Source: Acidobacteriota bacterium (GTDB lineage: Bacteria; Zixibacteria; MSB-5A5; GN15; FEB-12). Taken from it: a stretch of DNA of 64,000 bases. Both the position numbers and the translations under genes were made by a program. The stretch spans positions 228,893 to 292,892 of the forward strand of contig DATKXK010000015.1 in assembly GCA_035529075.1 (NCBI GenBank), given 5' to 3'. This document shows positions 50,349 to 59,860 of the stretch, one piece after another. The notes beneath the pieces were generated by a model. The model was not told where the DNA came from, did not search any database, and worked only from the letters and a program-made list of their open reading frames with translations. The number at the start of each line of letters is the position of its first letter. The stretch's first letter is position 1.

Positions 50349-50386
50349 GAGTCACATCGGACGGATATGGCTGAGGAGGCTCGGCG

Positions 50387-50944
50387 ATGCTGGAAAAGAT
50401 CTACGAGGAAACGAGAACGCGGATGACGAAGACGGTCGAGGCCGTGGCACGGGAGCTGGGGACGGTGCGCACCGGCAAGGCTTCACCGCACCTGCTTGAT
50501 TCGGTCAAGGTGGAAGCCTACGGATCGACCCTGCCGCTGATGCAGCTGGCGACCATCTCGGCCCCTGAACCCAGGTTGCTCGTGGTGCAGGCGTTTGATA
50601 AGTCGACGGTCGGCGAGATCGTCAAGGGTATTCAGAAGGCGGATCTCGGCCTCAATCCGGCCGCCGAGGGGAATGCGATCCGGCTGGTCGTCCCGGCCCT
50701 CAACGAAGAGCGACGCATGGAACTCGCAAAGCACTGCAAGCATATTGCCGAAGAGGGCCGTGTAGCCATCCGCAATATCCGCCGGGACATCAACGACCGG
50801 GTCAAGAATGCGCAGAAAGAAAAACAGATCTCTGAAGATCAGGCAGCGGACGGTCACGATGAGGTCCAGAAGCTCACCAACGACTTCATTGAACAGATCG
50901 ATCAGCTTCTGACCAGAAAGGAAAAGGAAGTGATGGAGGTGTAG
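50387..50944 (+). CDS. frr: Ribosome recycling factor
   Basis: 185 residues, with GGAGG upstream of the ATG. The two-domain RRF layout is intact: RTGKASPHLLDSVKVEAYGS in the first half, FDKSTVGEIVKGIQKADLGL in the linker region and RRDINDRVKNAQKEKQIS in the C-terminal helix. It splits post-termination ribosomes with EF-G. Last gene of the translation cluster, ended by the terminator at 50973-50998. Confidence 0.96.
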   Translation: MLEKIYEETRTRMTKTVEAVARELGTVRTGKASPHLLDSVKVEAYGSTLPLMQLATISAPEPRLLVVQAFDKSTVGEIVKGIQKADLGLNPAAEGNAIRLVVPALNEERRMELAKHCKHIAEEGRVAIRNIRRDINDRVKNAQKEKQISEDQAADGHDEVQKLTNDFIEQIDQLLTRKEKEVMEV

Positions 50945-50972
50945 ACCTCCGTTACCCTGAAAACCGACTGCG

Positions 50973-50998
50973 GCCCGGACCGGACGGTCCGGGCTTTT
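50973..50998 (+). terminator. Terminator of the rpsB-tsf-pyrH-frr cluster
   Basis: GCCCGGACC (50973-50981) and GGTCCGGGC (50986-50994) with a 4-nt loop, followed by TTTT. Confidence 0.9.
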
Positions 50999-51059
50999 CT
51001 GTTTACGCGCCCTGGTCAGGTAGCCGTGGCGGCATCGGGAACCGGCGCCGCCGGATCGT

Positions 51060-51500
51060 TCAGCCGGGATAGCTGCCGTTCAAATACTGCTTCAGATACC
51101 GGTTTTCCGTCTTGATGTCATCCATCTGTGTCTTGGCCACGTCTCCAATCGATACCAGGCCCACGAGACGATCTCGTTCCACGATGGGGATGTGCCTGAT
51201 CCGGTTGTTGGTCATGATGCCGGCGATATAGCCGATTTCGTCGTCCGGCACGCCGACAATCAAGTCGGTGGTCATCAGTTCCCCGACGCTGGCGCCCTGA
51301 AAGCTCCCCGGGTCCTTGTAAGCTCTTTTGAAAATATCCTTGTCACTGATGATGCCCCGCAGTCGGCCCGAATCGTCCACCACGGGCAAGCAGCCGACCC
51401 TGTTATTAAGGAGCAGTTCCATGGCCTGGCGGACAGAGGTCTCGGGCGGGGTCGTGACTACTTCACGCGTCTTGGTCCTGAGAATGTCCTTGACTTGCAT
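51060..51500 (-). CDS. CBS-pair domain protein
   Basis: 146 residues from the ATG at 51500, chosen over an upstream one because it has GAGGG just before it. Two CBS motifs fill the chain: MQVKDILRTK with VGCLPVVDDSGRLRGIISDKD, and VGELMTTDLIVGVPDD with RIRHIPIVERDRLVGLVSIGD. Such stand-alone pairs usually sense adenine nucleotides and regulate a partner; the partner here is unknown. Convergent with frr. Confidence 0.9.
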   Translation of the reverse strand: MQVKDILRTKTREVVTTPPETSVRQAMELLLNNRVGCLPVVDDSGRLRGIISDKDIFKRAYKDPGSFQGASVGELMTTDLIVGVPDDEIGYIAGIMTNNRIRHIPIVERDRLVGLVSIGDVAKTQMDDIKTENRYLKQYLNGSYPG

Positions 51501-51652
51501 GCAGTCCCTCGCTGGTTTGGGTGTTGTCCGTCCCGAGCGGAGAAGTCCGGTGGTCAAAAATCCCTTGAGTTAGCCCGGTCGGGTTTCTATTTTAGCTTTA
51601 CGAGAATAACAGAACCGGTTTTCTCCTATATTATACGACTTCGGTTCCTTGT

Positions 51653-52318
51653 ATGTCAATGAGAAGTTACAGGGTAACGACCTGCTTGCTCCTTCTGGTG
51701 TTTGCCACGGCGCTCACGCTTGCCCGGCCGGCCGTGGATACCGATCCGGTGATTCAGTATTACTGGGACAAGGTCCGTGACGTTTATGTCTCGCAGGATC
51801 CGGTTTCGGCCGGAATCCGCTATCGCCTGGTTGCTACCACGTATTTCAAGCATATCGACTCCAAGGGCCGTGTGGAGAAAATCGATTCAGCCACCGTGGA
51901 GTACTTCTGCCGGGAGGGGCAGGTCGATTCGCAGAAGACGGTAAGCGGTGATGACTCTCGATTTCGCAACCTTGACATTACGATCACCGATATTTTCGGG
52001 CTCGACTACCAGCCGTTTTCCTTTCCTAACGATACGGGCGGCGCAGTCCTGGCCATCGGGCTGGATACCGATTCCCTGAGCGCCAATCCCGATGGTCTGA
52101 TCATGGTCGATCGCTACCGGTACGTTCCGGTTTGGCTGTACCTGTATTATCCGGAGAAACGGGGGTATCGACGTTTCAGCCGCTCCTTTCGATTTACCGA
52201 GGTTGACAGCTACGTATTCCCGGACTCGATTTGGGAAGTTGGCGCCAGGCAGGGTGTGTTCAGCCTGGAACACTACCGGTTGGAGACGGGAGTAACCACT
52301 ATAGAGATCCTGCCCTGA
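51653..52318 (+). CDS. Exported protein of unknown function
   Basis: 221 residues with a signal peptide (TTCLLLLVFATALTLARPA). The mature chain is beta-rich, with aromatic residues spaced throughout: VIQYYWDKVRDVYVSQDP, then ITDIFGLDYQPFSFPND and YVPVWLYLYYPEKRGYRRF. This resembles outer-membrane lipoprotein-sorting-like beta domains (LolA/LolB-like scaffolds), but the match is weak. The ribosome binding site is poor. A repeated GGGGTTGCCAAC pair follows between it and uppS at 52365-52388. Confidence 0.65.
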   Translation: MSMRSYRVTTCLLLLVFATALTLARPAVDTDPVIQYYWDKVRDVYVSQDPVSAGIRYRLVATTYFKHIDSKGRVEKIDSATVEYFCREGQVDSQKTVSGDDSRFRNLDITITDIFGLDYQPFSFPNDTGGAVLAIGLDTDSLSANPDGLIMVDRYRYVPVWLYLYYPEKRGYRRFSRSFRFTEVDSYVFPDSIWEVGARQGVFSLEHYRLETGVTTIEILP

Positions 52319-52418
52319 GGCGCCCGGGATCAGCTTGCCCCATGCGGGGGCGGCCTTGCGGTCAATGGGGTTGCCAACGGGGTTGCCAACGGAGCGGTGA
52401 AATGGTACCTTTCACGCT

Positions 52419-53207
52419 ATGGCTACGAAGTTGACAGAGACGGACAGGCTCGCCGCCGAAATAGGGTGTTACCCCGACCGCATCCCCGCCCACGTGGCGA
52501 TAATAATGGACGGCAACGGCCGGTGGGCGGCTCTGCGCAACAAGCCGCGGACTTTCGGCCACGAAATGGGCGTCAGGGCGGTCAAGGAAGTTGTTCGTGC
52601 TTCCTCCCAGATCGGCGTCAAGTTCCTCACCCTGTATACTTTCTCCGTCGAGAACTGGAAACGACCCAAGGATGAAGTGGCGGCCCTGATGAAACTGCTC
52701 TGTCAGACGACGGTCAGTGAACTCCAGGAGTTGCTCGATAACGACGTCAAGCTCATCACGACTGGTCGCATCAACGGCCTGTCCCAGGACGAGCGCGACA
52801 TAATCCAGGAGGCGGTCAGGGAAACCAGCCACAACGGCGGCCTCGTGCTCAACCTTGCGCTCAATTACGGCGGGCGTACTGAGATTCTCGATGCCGTGCG
52901 GGCCATTGCATACGGCGTCAAGGCCGGTGCGGTTGATCCCCAGACGATTGACGAAGGGCTCTTCTCCAGTTTTCTCTATACCGCCGAGTTGCCCGATCCG
53001 GACCTGCTTATTCGTACTTCGGGAGAACTCCGTATCTCCAATTTCCTTCTCTGGCAGACCAGCTATACGGAATTGCATATCATTGATACCCTGTGGCCTG
53101 ACTTTGGCAGGAAAGAGCTGTTCGAGGCTATTCGCGACTACCAGAGGCGGGAGCGGCGCTTTGGTACCGTGACGGAGGACGGAACTGTACCCGGAGCCGG
53201 TTCATGA
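52419..53207 (+). CDS. uppS: Isoprenyl transferase (undecaprenyl diphosphate synthase)
   Basis: 262 residues. The catalytic aspartate is in HVAIIMDGNGRWA (about residue 30). Further motifs: TLYTFSVENWKRP and the C-terminal RTSGELRISNFLLWQTSYTE. It makes the C55 lipid carrier for peptidoglycan and O-antigen from farnesyl diphosphate, whose synthase (ispA) is encoded at 58952-59839. First gene of an overlapping run uppS-cdsA-ubiA-like. Confidence 0.96.
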   Translation: MATKLTETDRLAAEIGCYPDRIPAHVAIIMDGNGRWAALRNKPRTFGHEMGVRAVKEVVRASSQIGVKFLTLYTFSVENWKRPKDEVAALMKLLCQTTVSELQELLDNDVKLITTGRINGLSQDERDIIQEAVRETSHNGGLVLNLALNYGGRTEILDAVRAIAYGVKAGAVDPQTIDEGLFSSFLYTAELPDPDLLIRTSGELRISNFLLWQTSYTELHIIDTLWPDFGRKELFEAIRDYQRRERRFGTVTEDGTVPGAGS

Positions 53208-54067
53208 GCAGGAACCTCGCTGTTCGCATCAGCGTTGCCCTTATTGCCATACCCATCATTCTGTGGTTCGCCTACCGTGGCCAGTGGTGGCTCTTCGGTA
53301 TGGTGGCGCTCCTGGCCGCCGTGGCGATACTTGAGTTCCTGATACGCGAGGGGCAGAAACCGGGCGGCCTCCTTTTCTGGGTCGTTGTGCTCACCATGGC
53401 CGCCCTGTTCTACGCACTGGCGAGCGGCTCCTTGCCGGGCGGCTGGGACGTGCGGCCGTTTGCGTCGTCCGCGCCGCTGATATTTCTGGCCTTCTTTATA
53501 ATGTCGGGCGTGCTCATATCAGTGGGCAGGGATGCGCCCGACCTGTTGTTCCGGCGCTATACGCGGCTGGTCTGGGGTGTCCTCTACGTGGGAGCGCTGT
53601 ACCCGTTTGTCTTCCTGCTGGGTCAGACCGTCCGGCTGCCGTACGCGGATTCCTTTACCGGGGGTGATTGCCTGTTGTTCTTGTTCGGCCTGCTGTGGGT
53701 TGGTGATACGGCCGCCATGGCGGTCGGCTCGTGGTTTGGCCGACGTCGCCTGGCCCCGGGCGTGTCCCCGAACAAAACGATCGAGGGCTTTGTGGGCGGG
53801 CTGGCGGGGGCGCTGGCTATAGGCGTCATCATGGTCTTCTGGAAGTTCAGGGCCGTGGCATGGTACCATGTGCTTGTCGTGGCCGGCGGATGTTCGGTCC
53901 TGGGGCAACTGGGTGATCTCGTGGAGTCGGCCTGGAAACGTTCTCTCGGCATAAAGGATTCCTCTGCAATTATCCCCGGACATGGCGGCGTGCTGGACCG
54001 CTTCGATTCACTGTTGTTTGCCGCGCCGTTCATGTACTTCTACCTGAGAGCGTTCATCACGGGATGA
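53204..54067 (+). CDS. cdsA: Phosphatidate cytidylyltransferase
   Basis: 287 residues, about eight membrane helices. The CdsA signature is at the C-terminal end: VVAGGCSVLGQLGDLVESAWKRSLGIKDSS, then PGHGGVLDRFDSLLFAAP. It makes CDP-diacylglycerol for phospholipid synthesis. The start overlaps uppS by four bases and the stop overlaps the next gene by four. Confidence 0.95.
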   Translation: MSRNLAVRISVALIAIPIILWFAYRGQWWLFGMVALLAAVAILEFLIREGQKPGGLLFWVVVLTMAALFYALASGSLPGGWDVRPFASSAPLIFLAFFIMSGVLISVGRDAPDLLFRRYTRLVWGVLYVGALYPFVFLLGQTVRLPYADSFTGGDCLLFLFGLLWVGDTAAMAVGSWFGRRRLAPGVSPNKTIEGFVGGLAGALAIGVIMVFWKFRAVAWYHVLVVAGGCSVLGQLGDLVESAWKRSLGIKDSSAIIPGHGGVLDRFDSLLFAAPFMYFYLRAFITG

Positions 54068-54975
54068 AAATTCTCGACTGGTTCTTTGCCGCCCGCCCGC
54101 TGCTGCACGTGCCGGTCTGGTCGGTCTTTCTCGTCGGCCTGCACTATCACCATCAACTCTCCGGCGGCACGTTCCAACCCGTCGATCTGCTGCTGATGGT
54201 GTCCCTGAGTCTTCTCTTTGCGGCCGCGTTCTACGTTAACCAGGTCTTTGACCGGGAATCCGATCGGATCAACCGAAAGGGAGGCTTCCTGGAGAGCGGG
54301 CTGATTTCCGAGCGCGCCATGATGGCCTCGTATCCGCTTTTGTCGATCCTGGCGCTGGCCTCGACCCTGCTTCTCTCAGCGGTGACGCTGGTCATCTTCC
54401 TGCAGATCGTCGTACTTGCCCTCATATACTCCGCGCCGCCGGTAAGGCTGAAAGACAGGCCCGCGGGCGGCCTTTTTGCCAATGCCTACGCCCACGGATT
54501 TCTCGTGTCGCTGGCGGTCATGCCGGAGATGACGATGCACAACGCCGGCCTGCTCGGATGGGATAACCCGTTCTATTTTGCTCTTGCCGTCGGCGCCGTC
54601 TACATCCTCACGACCATTCCCGACGAGAAGGGTGACCGGCTGACCGGCAAACGGACCCTGGCCGTGATTTTCGGACGCACCGGCAGCCTCGTTGCGTCGT
54701 TGGTGCTGATGCTCGCCTCGGCATACGTTGCGCGGGAATCGGGTTTCTTTCTGCTCTTCAGCCTCTCGGCATTTGCGGCAGTGACAATTGTCGCGGCGCT
54801 GGTGTGGCGCACGCTGGCGGCGGTACGGCTGGCGGCCAAGCTCCCCCTGCTGCTGCTGACGGCTCTGGCCGGGTTCTGGTATCCCGGATACTTCGTGTTT
54901 ATAGTTGCCCTGCTTGTCGGCACGCGGATATATTACAAAAAGCGGTTCGGTGTCGTATATCCGAAGGTGGCCTGA
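54064..54975 (+). CDS. UbiA-family prenyltransferase
   Basis: 303 residues, eight or nine membrane helices. The first aspartate-rich motif is NQVFDRESDRINRKGG (about residue 60) and the second is PDEKGDRLTGKRTLA (about residue 185), both as in UbiA enzymes. The acceptor is unknown; members make quinones, haem A, archaeal-type lipids or decaprenyl-phosphoribose-linked products. Its position in a lipid-carrier and CDP-lipid operon suggests a membrane lipid or quinone product. The gene overlaps cdsA by four bases and is followed by nlpC after 8 bp. Confidence 0.9.
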   Translation: MKILDWFFAARPLLHVPVWSVFLVGLHYHHQLSGGTFQPVDLLLMVSLSLLFAAAFYVNQVFDRESDRINRKGGFLESGLISERAMMASYPLLSILALASTLLLSAVTLVIFLQIVVLALIYSAPPVRLKDRPAGGLFANAYAHGFLVSLAVMPEMTMHNAGLLGWDNPFYFALAVGAVYILTTIPDEKGDRLTGKRTLAVIFGRTGSLVASLVLMLASAYVARESGFFLLFSLSAFAAVTIVAALVWRTLAAVRLAAKLPLLLLTALAGFWYPGYFVFIVALLVGTRIYYKKRFGVVYPKVA

Positions 54976-54983
54976 GGCGGCGC

Positions 54984-55490
54984 ATGCGTGCAGGAATTGT
55001 CGGACTGTTGCTGGTGATTGTCGGCTGTACCCCCTTCCCCCGGTACGCCAAACACGCCTCGGTGACGCCGCGTGAGACGATCCCCTTTCGAGAATCGTAT
55101 ACGACCAACGACTACATCCGTCTCGGTCTCATCCTCCAGCGGTACCTCGGGAAACCCTACGTCGGAAAGTCGCGATATGAGGAGGGTCTGGACTGTTCGA
55201 TGTTCGTCCGTGACGTCTTCCGCGAATTCAACAAAACCGATCTGCCGCGGACGGTCGAGGAGCAGTACGCCCAGGGCACGGAGGTGCCGCACAGCCGCAT
55301 TACGTTCGGAGACCTGGTGTTCTTCCGCACCGAGCGGGGGCGGATATCACACGTCGGCGTGTACGTCGGCCACAACGACTTCATTCACGTGTCCAGCTCG
55401 AACGGCGTGATCATCAGCGGTCTCAGCGAGCAATACTGGGCGGAACGTTATGCCGGGGCGAAACGTATACTCAGCGATTCGCGACCGTGA
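54984..55490 (+). CDS. NlpC/P60 family lipoprotein (cell wall hydrolase)
   Basis: 168 residues from the ATG at 54984 (GAGGCGG upstream), with a lipobox (LLVIVGC). The papain-like NlpC/P60 domain has its cysteine in GLDCSMFVRDVF, the histidine in ISHVGVYVG and a third polar residue in DFIHVSSSNGV. Members cut the D-gamma-glutamyl-meso-DAP link in peptidoglycan. The gene ends at 55490, just before uvrC. Confidence 0.92.
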   Translation: MRAGIVGLLLVIVGCTPFPRYAKHASVTPRETIPFRESYTTNDYIRLGLILQRYLGKPYVGKSRYEEGLDCSMFVRDVFREFNKTDLPRTVEEQYAQGTEVPHSRITFGDLVFFRTERGRISHVGVYVGHNDFIHVSSSNGVIISGLSEQYWAERYAGAKRILSDSRP

Positions 55491-55522
55491 ACCGGCCGTC
55501 GGCTTTTCCGGTTACAGAGGAC

Positions 55523-57349
55523 ATGAGCAGATCCGAAAGCGAACTGAAACTCAAACTGAAAAACCTGCCCGCCCAACCCGGGATCTACCTGTTCAAGAAC
55601 GCCCAGGGCAAGGTAATCTACATCGGAAAAGCAAAAAACCTGCGCAACCGGGTGCGCACGTACTTTCAGGCGTCCCGTCGGCTCGACGCCAAGACTGAGC
55701 GCCTGGTCTCCCAGGTGACGGATTTCGACCTGCTGGTGACAGACAACGAGATCGAGTCGCTTATTCTCGAAGCCAATCTCGTTCACGAGAACAAACCGCG
55801 CTACAATGTCGCTCTCAGGGACGACAAGCACTTCCCGTATATCAAGATTACCAGGGGACCCTTCCCGCGCGTGCTTATCGTCAGGCGGCTGCAAAAGGAC
55901 GGCGCCACCTATTTCGGGCCGTACACGGCGGCCGGAAGTATGCGCAAGACCTACGAGCTTCTGACCCGCCTGTTCAAAATCCGAACCTGCAACCTCGTCC
56001 TGCCGCCGCCTGAAGGGAAGACGTACAAGGTGTGCCTCGACTACCATATCAACCGGTGCGGCGGGCCGTGTGTGAACCTGCAGTCGCAACAGGAGTACGG
56101 CGAACTGGTGAAGTCGGTGTCGATGGCGCTCTCCGGGCACACCAGGGAGCTTGTCAGCCGTCTGACGGAACGGATGCAGGCGGCCTCGGAAGAGCAGCAG
56201 TACGAGGAAGCCAGGGAACTGCGAGACCAGATTGACGCCATCGGATCAGTCATGGCATCTCAGCACGCCGACATCGGCGAGATACTGGATCGCGATATCA
56301 TCGCCGTGGCTCGCCAGGACCGGATAGCCGTGGCCGTCGTGATGCAGATTCGCGAGGGGGTGCTGATCGGCAGGCAGGACTTCCAGCTGTCGGCCGAGAG
56401 CGAGGACAGCGACGAGACCATTCTCGAGAGCTTTTTCACGCAGTACTACAACCACCAGCCGAACCTGCCTGACGATATCTGCATTCCCCGCGAGTTGGCT
56501 TCGGCCGGGCTGATGCAGCGGTGGCTGGCAAAGTTGAAGGGGTCGAAGGTGAAGATCTTCACTCCCAAAATCGGCGCCAAGCAGAGGCTTGTCGATCTCG
56601 CCGCTGCCAACGCCCGCTTGCTTCTCGATGAACTGCTGATTCAGAAGCGCGCCTTGAACGAACGCACGAGCAAGATGGTTTCGACCCTGCAGGATGAGCT
56701 GGCTCTGACGTTTGCCCCACGGACCATGGTGTGCTTTGACATCTCCAACACCGGCGAAACGGATGCCGTGGGTTCCTGCGTGTTCTTTGAAAACGGCCGA
56801 CCGAAGAAAAGCCGGTACCGGCATTTCAGGATCAAGGGTGTCGCGGGTCAGGACGATTTCAGCATGATGCGGGAAGTCATCGGTCGATATTTCCATCGCC
56901 TCAATGAAGAGAACATCGAGCCGCCCAGCCTGACAGTCGTTGACGGCGGCAAGGGGCAACTCTCCGCGGCGCTGGCCGAGCTTAAGTCGCTGGGCATGGC
57001 CAACCAGCCCGTCATCGCCCTGGCCAAGCGGCTCGAGGAGATATACCTGCCCGGTCGGTCGCAGCCCGTCACGGTCGCCAGGAGTTCCCCCGCGCTGATG
57101 CTTCTCAAGCGCATTCGCGATGAGGCCCACCGCTTTGCGATCACGTACAACCGCAAGGTGCGGCAGAAGCGCACGATCAAATCGGCCCTTGACGACATCC
57201 CGGGGATAGGCCGGGCTCGTCGGCAGGCTTTGCTGACGAAATTCGGATCCGTTGAAAGGATAAGAAAAGCTTCCATCGAAGACCTCACCGAACTTCGGGG
57301 TATCACCGAAAAACTCGCCCGGGAGATTCTCAGGGGCGTGGCCCGGTAA
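55523..57349 (+). CDS. uvrC: UvrABC excinuclease subunit C
   Basis: 608 residues from the ATG at 55523 (AGAGGA upstream); a GTG at 55487 that overlaps the nlpC stop is an alternative. GIY-YIG endonuclease domain: PGIYLFKNAQGKVIYIGKAKNLRNR (as 55580-55650). UVR motif near residue 210 (AASEEQQYEEARELRDQI). RNase H-like 5' endonuclease domain (VCFDISNTGETDAVGSCVFF; TVVDGGKGQLSAA). C-terminal helix-hairpin-helix pair (LDDIPGIGRARRQALLTKFG). It makes both incisions in nucleotide excision repair; uvrA and uvrB are not in this window. Confidence 0.96.
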   Translation: MSRSESELKLKLKNLPAQPGIYLFKNAQGKVIYIGKAKNLRNRVRTYFQASRRLDAKTERLVSQVTDFDLLVTDNEIESLILEANLVHENKPRYNVALRDDKHFPYIKITRGPFPRVLIVRRLQKDGATYFGPYTAAGSMRKTYELLTRLFKIRTCNLVLPPPEGKTYKVCLDYHINRCGGPCVNLQSQQEYGELVKSVSMALSGHTRELVSRLTERMQAASEEQQYEEARELRDQIDAIGSVMASQHADIGEILDRDIIAVARQDRIAVAVVMQIREGVLIGRQDFQLSAESEDSDETILESFFTQYYNHQPNLPDDICIPRELASAGLMQRWLAKLKGSKVKIFTPKIGAKQRLVDLAAANARLLLDELLIQKRALNERTSKMVSTLQDELALTFAPRTMVCFDISNTGETDAVGSCVFFENGRPKKSRYRHFRIKGVAGQDDFSMMREVIGRYFHRLNEENIEPPSLTVVDGGKGQLSAALAELKSLGMANQPVIALAKRLEEIYLPGRSQPVTVARSSPALMLLKRIRDEAHRFAITYNRKVRQKRTIKSALDDIPGIGRARRQALLTKFGSVERIRKASIEDLTELRGITEKLAREILRGVAR

Positions 57350-57489
57350 CAGACGGGCGGCCGGTCGCGACCGCGCTGTGCTCGGACGTCGGGTACTCCG
57401 GATGTTGACTTTCTGTCCTCACGTTCAGACGACGCCGCGCCCGCCAATTAACCGTTGCCGAGAACCGCTGCGTTTGCCTATACTCCATT

Positions 57490-58704
57490 ATGCTTGAGTC
57501 TCCGCAGGCCTATACCGTGACCGCCGTTACCCGGATGATCAAGAACAGCGTGGAAGAACAGTTCGCTGATATCTGGGTCGAAGGTGAGATTTCCAACTAT
57601 CACCTGCACACCTCCGGCCACCGGTATATCAGCCTGAAGGATGAGAACGCCGTTCTCCGCGCTGTAATGTGGCGATCATACGGCGGGTACTTGAAGTTCG
57701 AACCCGAGGACGGCCAGAAGGTCCTCGCCTTTGGCAGCGTTACCGTCTATGAAAAGGGTGGCCAGTACCAGCTTGTCTGCCGCAAGCTTGTGCCGGTAGG
57801 CATCGGCCCGCTCGAGTTGGCCTTTCGGCAGTTGTACGACAAGCTCTCCCGGCAGGGTTTTTTCGACGAGGACAGAAAAAAGGAGATTCCGGAGTATCCG
57901 CAGAGAATCGGCATCGTCACCTCGCCGACCGGGGCGGCCATCCGCGACATCATCCAGATTGCCCGGCGTCGTAACAGTTCTGTCCAGCTTGTAATCTTTC
58001 CCGCGCAGGTCCAGGGGGAGGGCGCCGAGGAGACTATCGCGGCCGGTATCCGGTATTTCAACACGCGTGATGATATCGACGTTATCATCACCGGTCGCGG
58101 CGGCGGCTCGCTCGAAGATTTGTGGCCCTTCAACACCGAGACGGTCGTGCGTGCCATCGTCGACTCGATAATTCCGGTGGTATCGGCGGTGGGCCACGAG
58201 ATTGACACTACCCTGTCGGATCTGGCCGCGGATCTTCGCGCCCCCACGCCGTCAGCGGCCGCCGAACTGGTGGTGTGGTCGCAGCGCGATTTCAGGCAGC
58301 AGGTGCGGTTGCTGGTGTCGGCTCAGGCACAGCATCTCAATTCGCTGGTGCGGCAGGCGCGGCAGGGCCTTCGATCCGCTCTCCGACGGCCCGTCTTCAT
58401 TCGTCCGTCGGACATGATAGATCAGCGCCGCCAGTATCTTGACAACCTGTTTCGATTGCTCGTGGCGGCCGGAAAAAACCGCTTTGAGCAATCGAAAAGC
58501 AGGTTATCTTTACTGGCGGTCCGACTCGATGCTCTTTCACCGTTGAACATCCTGGCGCGGGGGTACTCGGTGACTCGAACACCCGATGATGGTGCCGTGA
58601 TCAAGTCGAGCCGGGAACTTACGGCCGGGCAGAGGGTTGAGACGATACTGGCCCAGGGCCGTTTCATCTCCAGGGTAGAGGAACAGGATAGAGGAAAGCG
58701 CTGA
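57490..58704 (+). CDS. xseA: Exodeoxyribonuclease VII large subunit
   Basis: 404 residues. The N-terminal OB fold starts VTAVTRMIKNSVEEQFADIWVEGEIS (57517-57590). The catalytic core has GIVTSPTGAAIRDIIQIARRR and DVIITGRGGGSLEDLWPFN, ending AVGHEIDTTLSDLAADLRAPTPSAAAEL (58190-58275). The C-terminal coiled coil is somewhat short. It degrades single-stranded DNA from both ends. It is followed after 5 bp by xseB. Confidence 0.95.
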   Translation: MLESPQAYTVTAVTRMIKNSVEEQFADIWVEGEISNYHLHTSGHRYISLKDENAVLRAVMWRSYGGYLKFEPEDGQKVLAFGSVTVYEKGGQYQLVCRKLVPVGIGPLELAFRQLYDKLSRQGFFDEDRKKEIPEYPQRIGIVTSPTGAAIRDIIQIARRRNSSVQLVIFPAQVQGEGAEETIAAGIRYFNTRDDIDVIITGRGGGSLEDLWPFNTETVVRAIVDSIIPVVSAVGHEIDTTLSDLAADLRAPTPSAAAELVVWSQRDFRQQVRLLVSAQAQHLNSLVRQARQGLRSALRRPVFIRPSDMIDQRRQYLDNLFRLLVAAGKNRFEQSKSRLSLLAVRLDALSPLNILARGYSVTRTPDDGAVIKSSRELTAGQRVETILAQGRFISRVEEQDRGKR

Positions 58705-58709
58705 AGCGT

Positions 58710-58955
58710 ATGCCGGCAAAAAAGAAGTTCGAGGACTACGAATCGGCCCTGGCTCGATTGGAGGAGATCACCGAGACTCTCGAATCCGGCCAGGCGAAAC
58801 TGGAAGAAGCAATCACGCTATATAATGAAGGACTGGAAATTGCCAGGTTCTGTGATCAAAAACTCGTCCAGGCAGAGAAGAAAATAAAGGTCATTTCCGA
58901 TAAAGACGGACTGTTCGCCGAGGAGGACCTGGACGAGGAGAAGGAGACGCGGTGA
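58710..58955 (+). CDS. xseB: Exodeoxyribonuclease VII small subunit
   Basis: 81 residues, typical length. The family core is FEDYESALARLEEITETLESG, followed by LEEAITLYNEGLEIARFCDQKL. Several copies bind each XseA chain. The stop overlaps the GTG start of ispA. Confidence 0.95.
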   Translation: MPAKKKFEDYESALARLEEITETLESGQAKLEEAITLYNEGLEIARFCDQKLVQAEKKIKVISDKDGLFAEEDLDEEKETR

Positions 58956-59839
58956 AGTCCGTGGAGGCTGTCGACGGCCGGCTGTACCTTCAGAAGGCAC
59001 GAAAGCTCGTTGACGAGTTGATTGAAAAGTACCTCCCGCCCGGCGATTCGGAACCGAAAGCCCTGCATGAAGCGATGCGGTACTCGGTGATGGCCGGTGG
59101 CAAGCGTATCCGCCCCATACTGTCGCTGGCCGCCTACGAATACTGCAACGGCGACCCCGACGCGGCCCCGGCGACGATCTATCCGGCGATGGCGGCTCTC
59201 GAGATGGTTCACACGTATTCGTTGATACACGATGACCTGCCGTGTATGGACGATGATGACCTGCGGCGGGGGAGGCCGACCTGCCACAGGAAATTCGGTG
59301 AGGCACTGGCCGTCCTGGCCGGTGATGCGCTGCACGTGGTCGCCTTTCGGCTGATGGCCCGCACCGGCTGCAACGAGGCCGTCATTGAGCTGGCCGATGC
59401 CGTGGGCACGTCCGGAATGCTGGGAGGTCAGGTTGCGGATATCGAAGCCGAGGGACGACCGGCCTCGCGTGATGAAGTGATCAGGATCCACACCCGTAAG
59501 ACCGGTGCGCTTATGCGCGGAGCGGTGAGGATCGGGGCCTTGCTGGCCGGCGCCGAGCCTGCCACGCTGGCGCGGCTGACCGCTTATGGCGAAAAGATCG
59601 GACTGGCCTTTCAGATCATAGATGATATCCTGGATATCGAAGGAGATCGGGAAATTCTCGGAAAACAAGTCGGTTCCGATAGTAAAAAGCGTAAGGCTAC
59701 TTACCCGGGAGCGGTCGGGCTCGAGACAGCCCGCCGGGAGGCGGCGGCGCTCGTGGACGCTGCCCTTGAAGCACTTAATGACCACGAGGACAACATTCTG
59801 AAGTATATTGCCCGCTTTATTGGGCAGAGGGAAAGCTGA
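58952..59839 (+). CDS. ispA: Polyprenyl (farnesyl/geranylgeranyl) diphosphate synthase
   Basis: 295 residues with a GTG start coupled to xseB. First aspartate-rich motif: HDDLPCMDDDDLRRGRPTCH. Second: FQIIDDILDIEGD. The AMRYSVMAGGKRIRP text is the substrate-binding lysine/arginine region. Product length is not certain; context (dxs downstream, uppS upstream) favours farnesyl diphosphate. Confidence 0.92.
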   Translation: MKSVEAVDGRLYLQKARKLVDELIEKYLPPGDSEPKALHEAMRYSVMAGGKRIRPILSLAAYEYCNGDPDAAPATIYPAMAALEMVHTYSLIHDDLPCMDDDDLRRGRPTCHRKFGEALAVLAGDALHVVAFRLMARTGCNEAVIELADAVGTSGMLGGQVADIEAEGRPASRDEVIRIHTRKTGALMRGAVRIGALLAGAEPATLARLTAYGEKIGLAFQIIDDILDIEGDREILGKQVGSDSKKRKATYPGAVGLETARREAAALVDAALEALNDHEDNILKYIARFIGQRES

Positions 59840-59860
59840 ACGGTTCAGCAGCGCGGTCCC

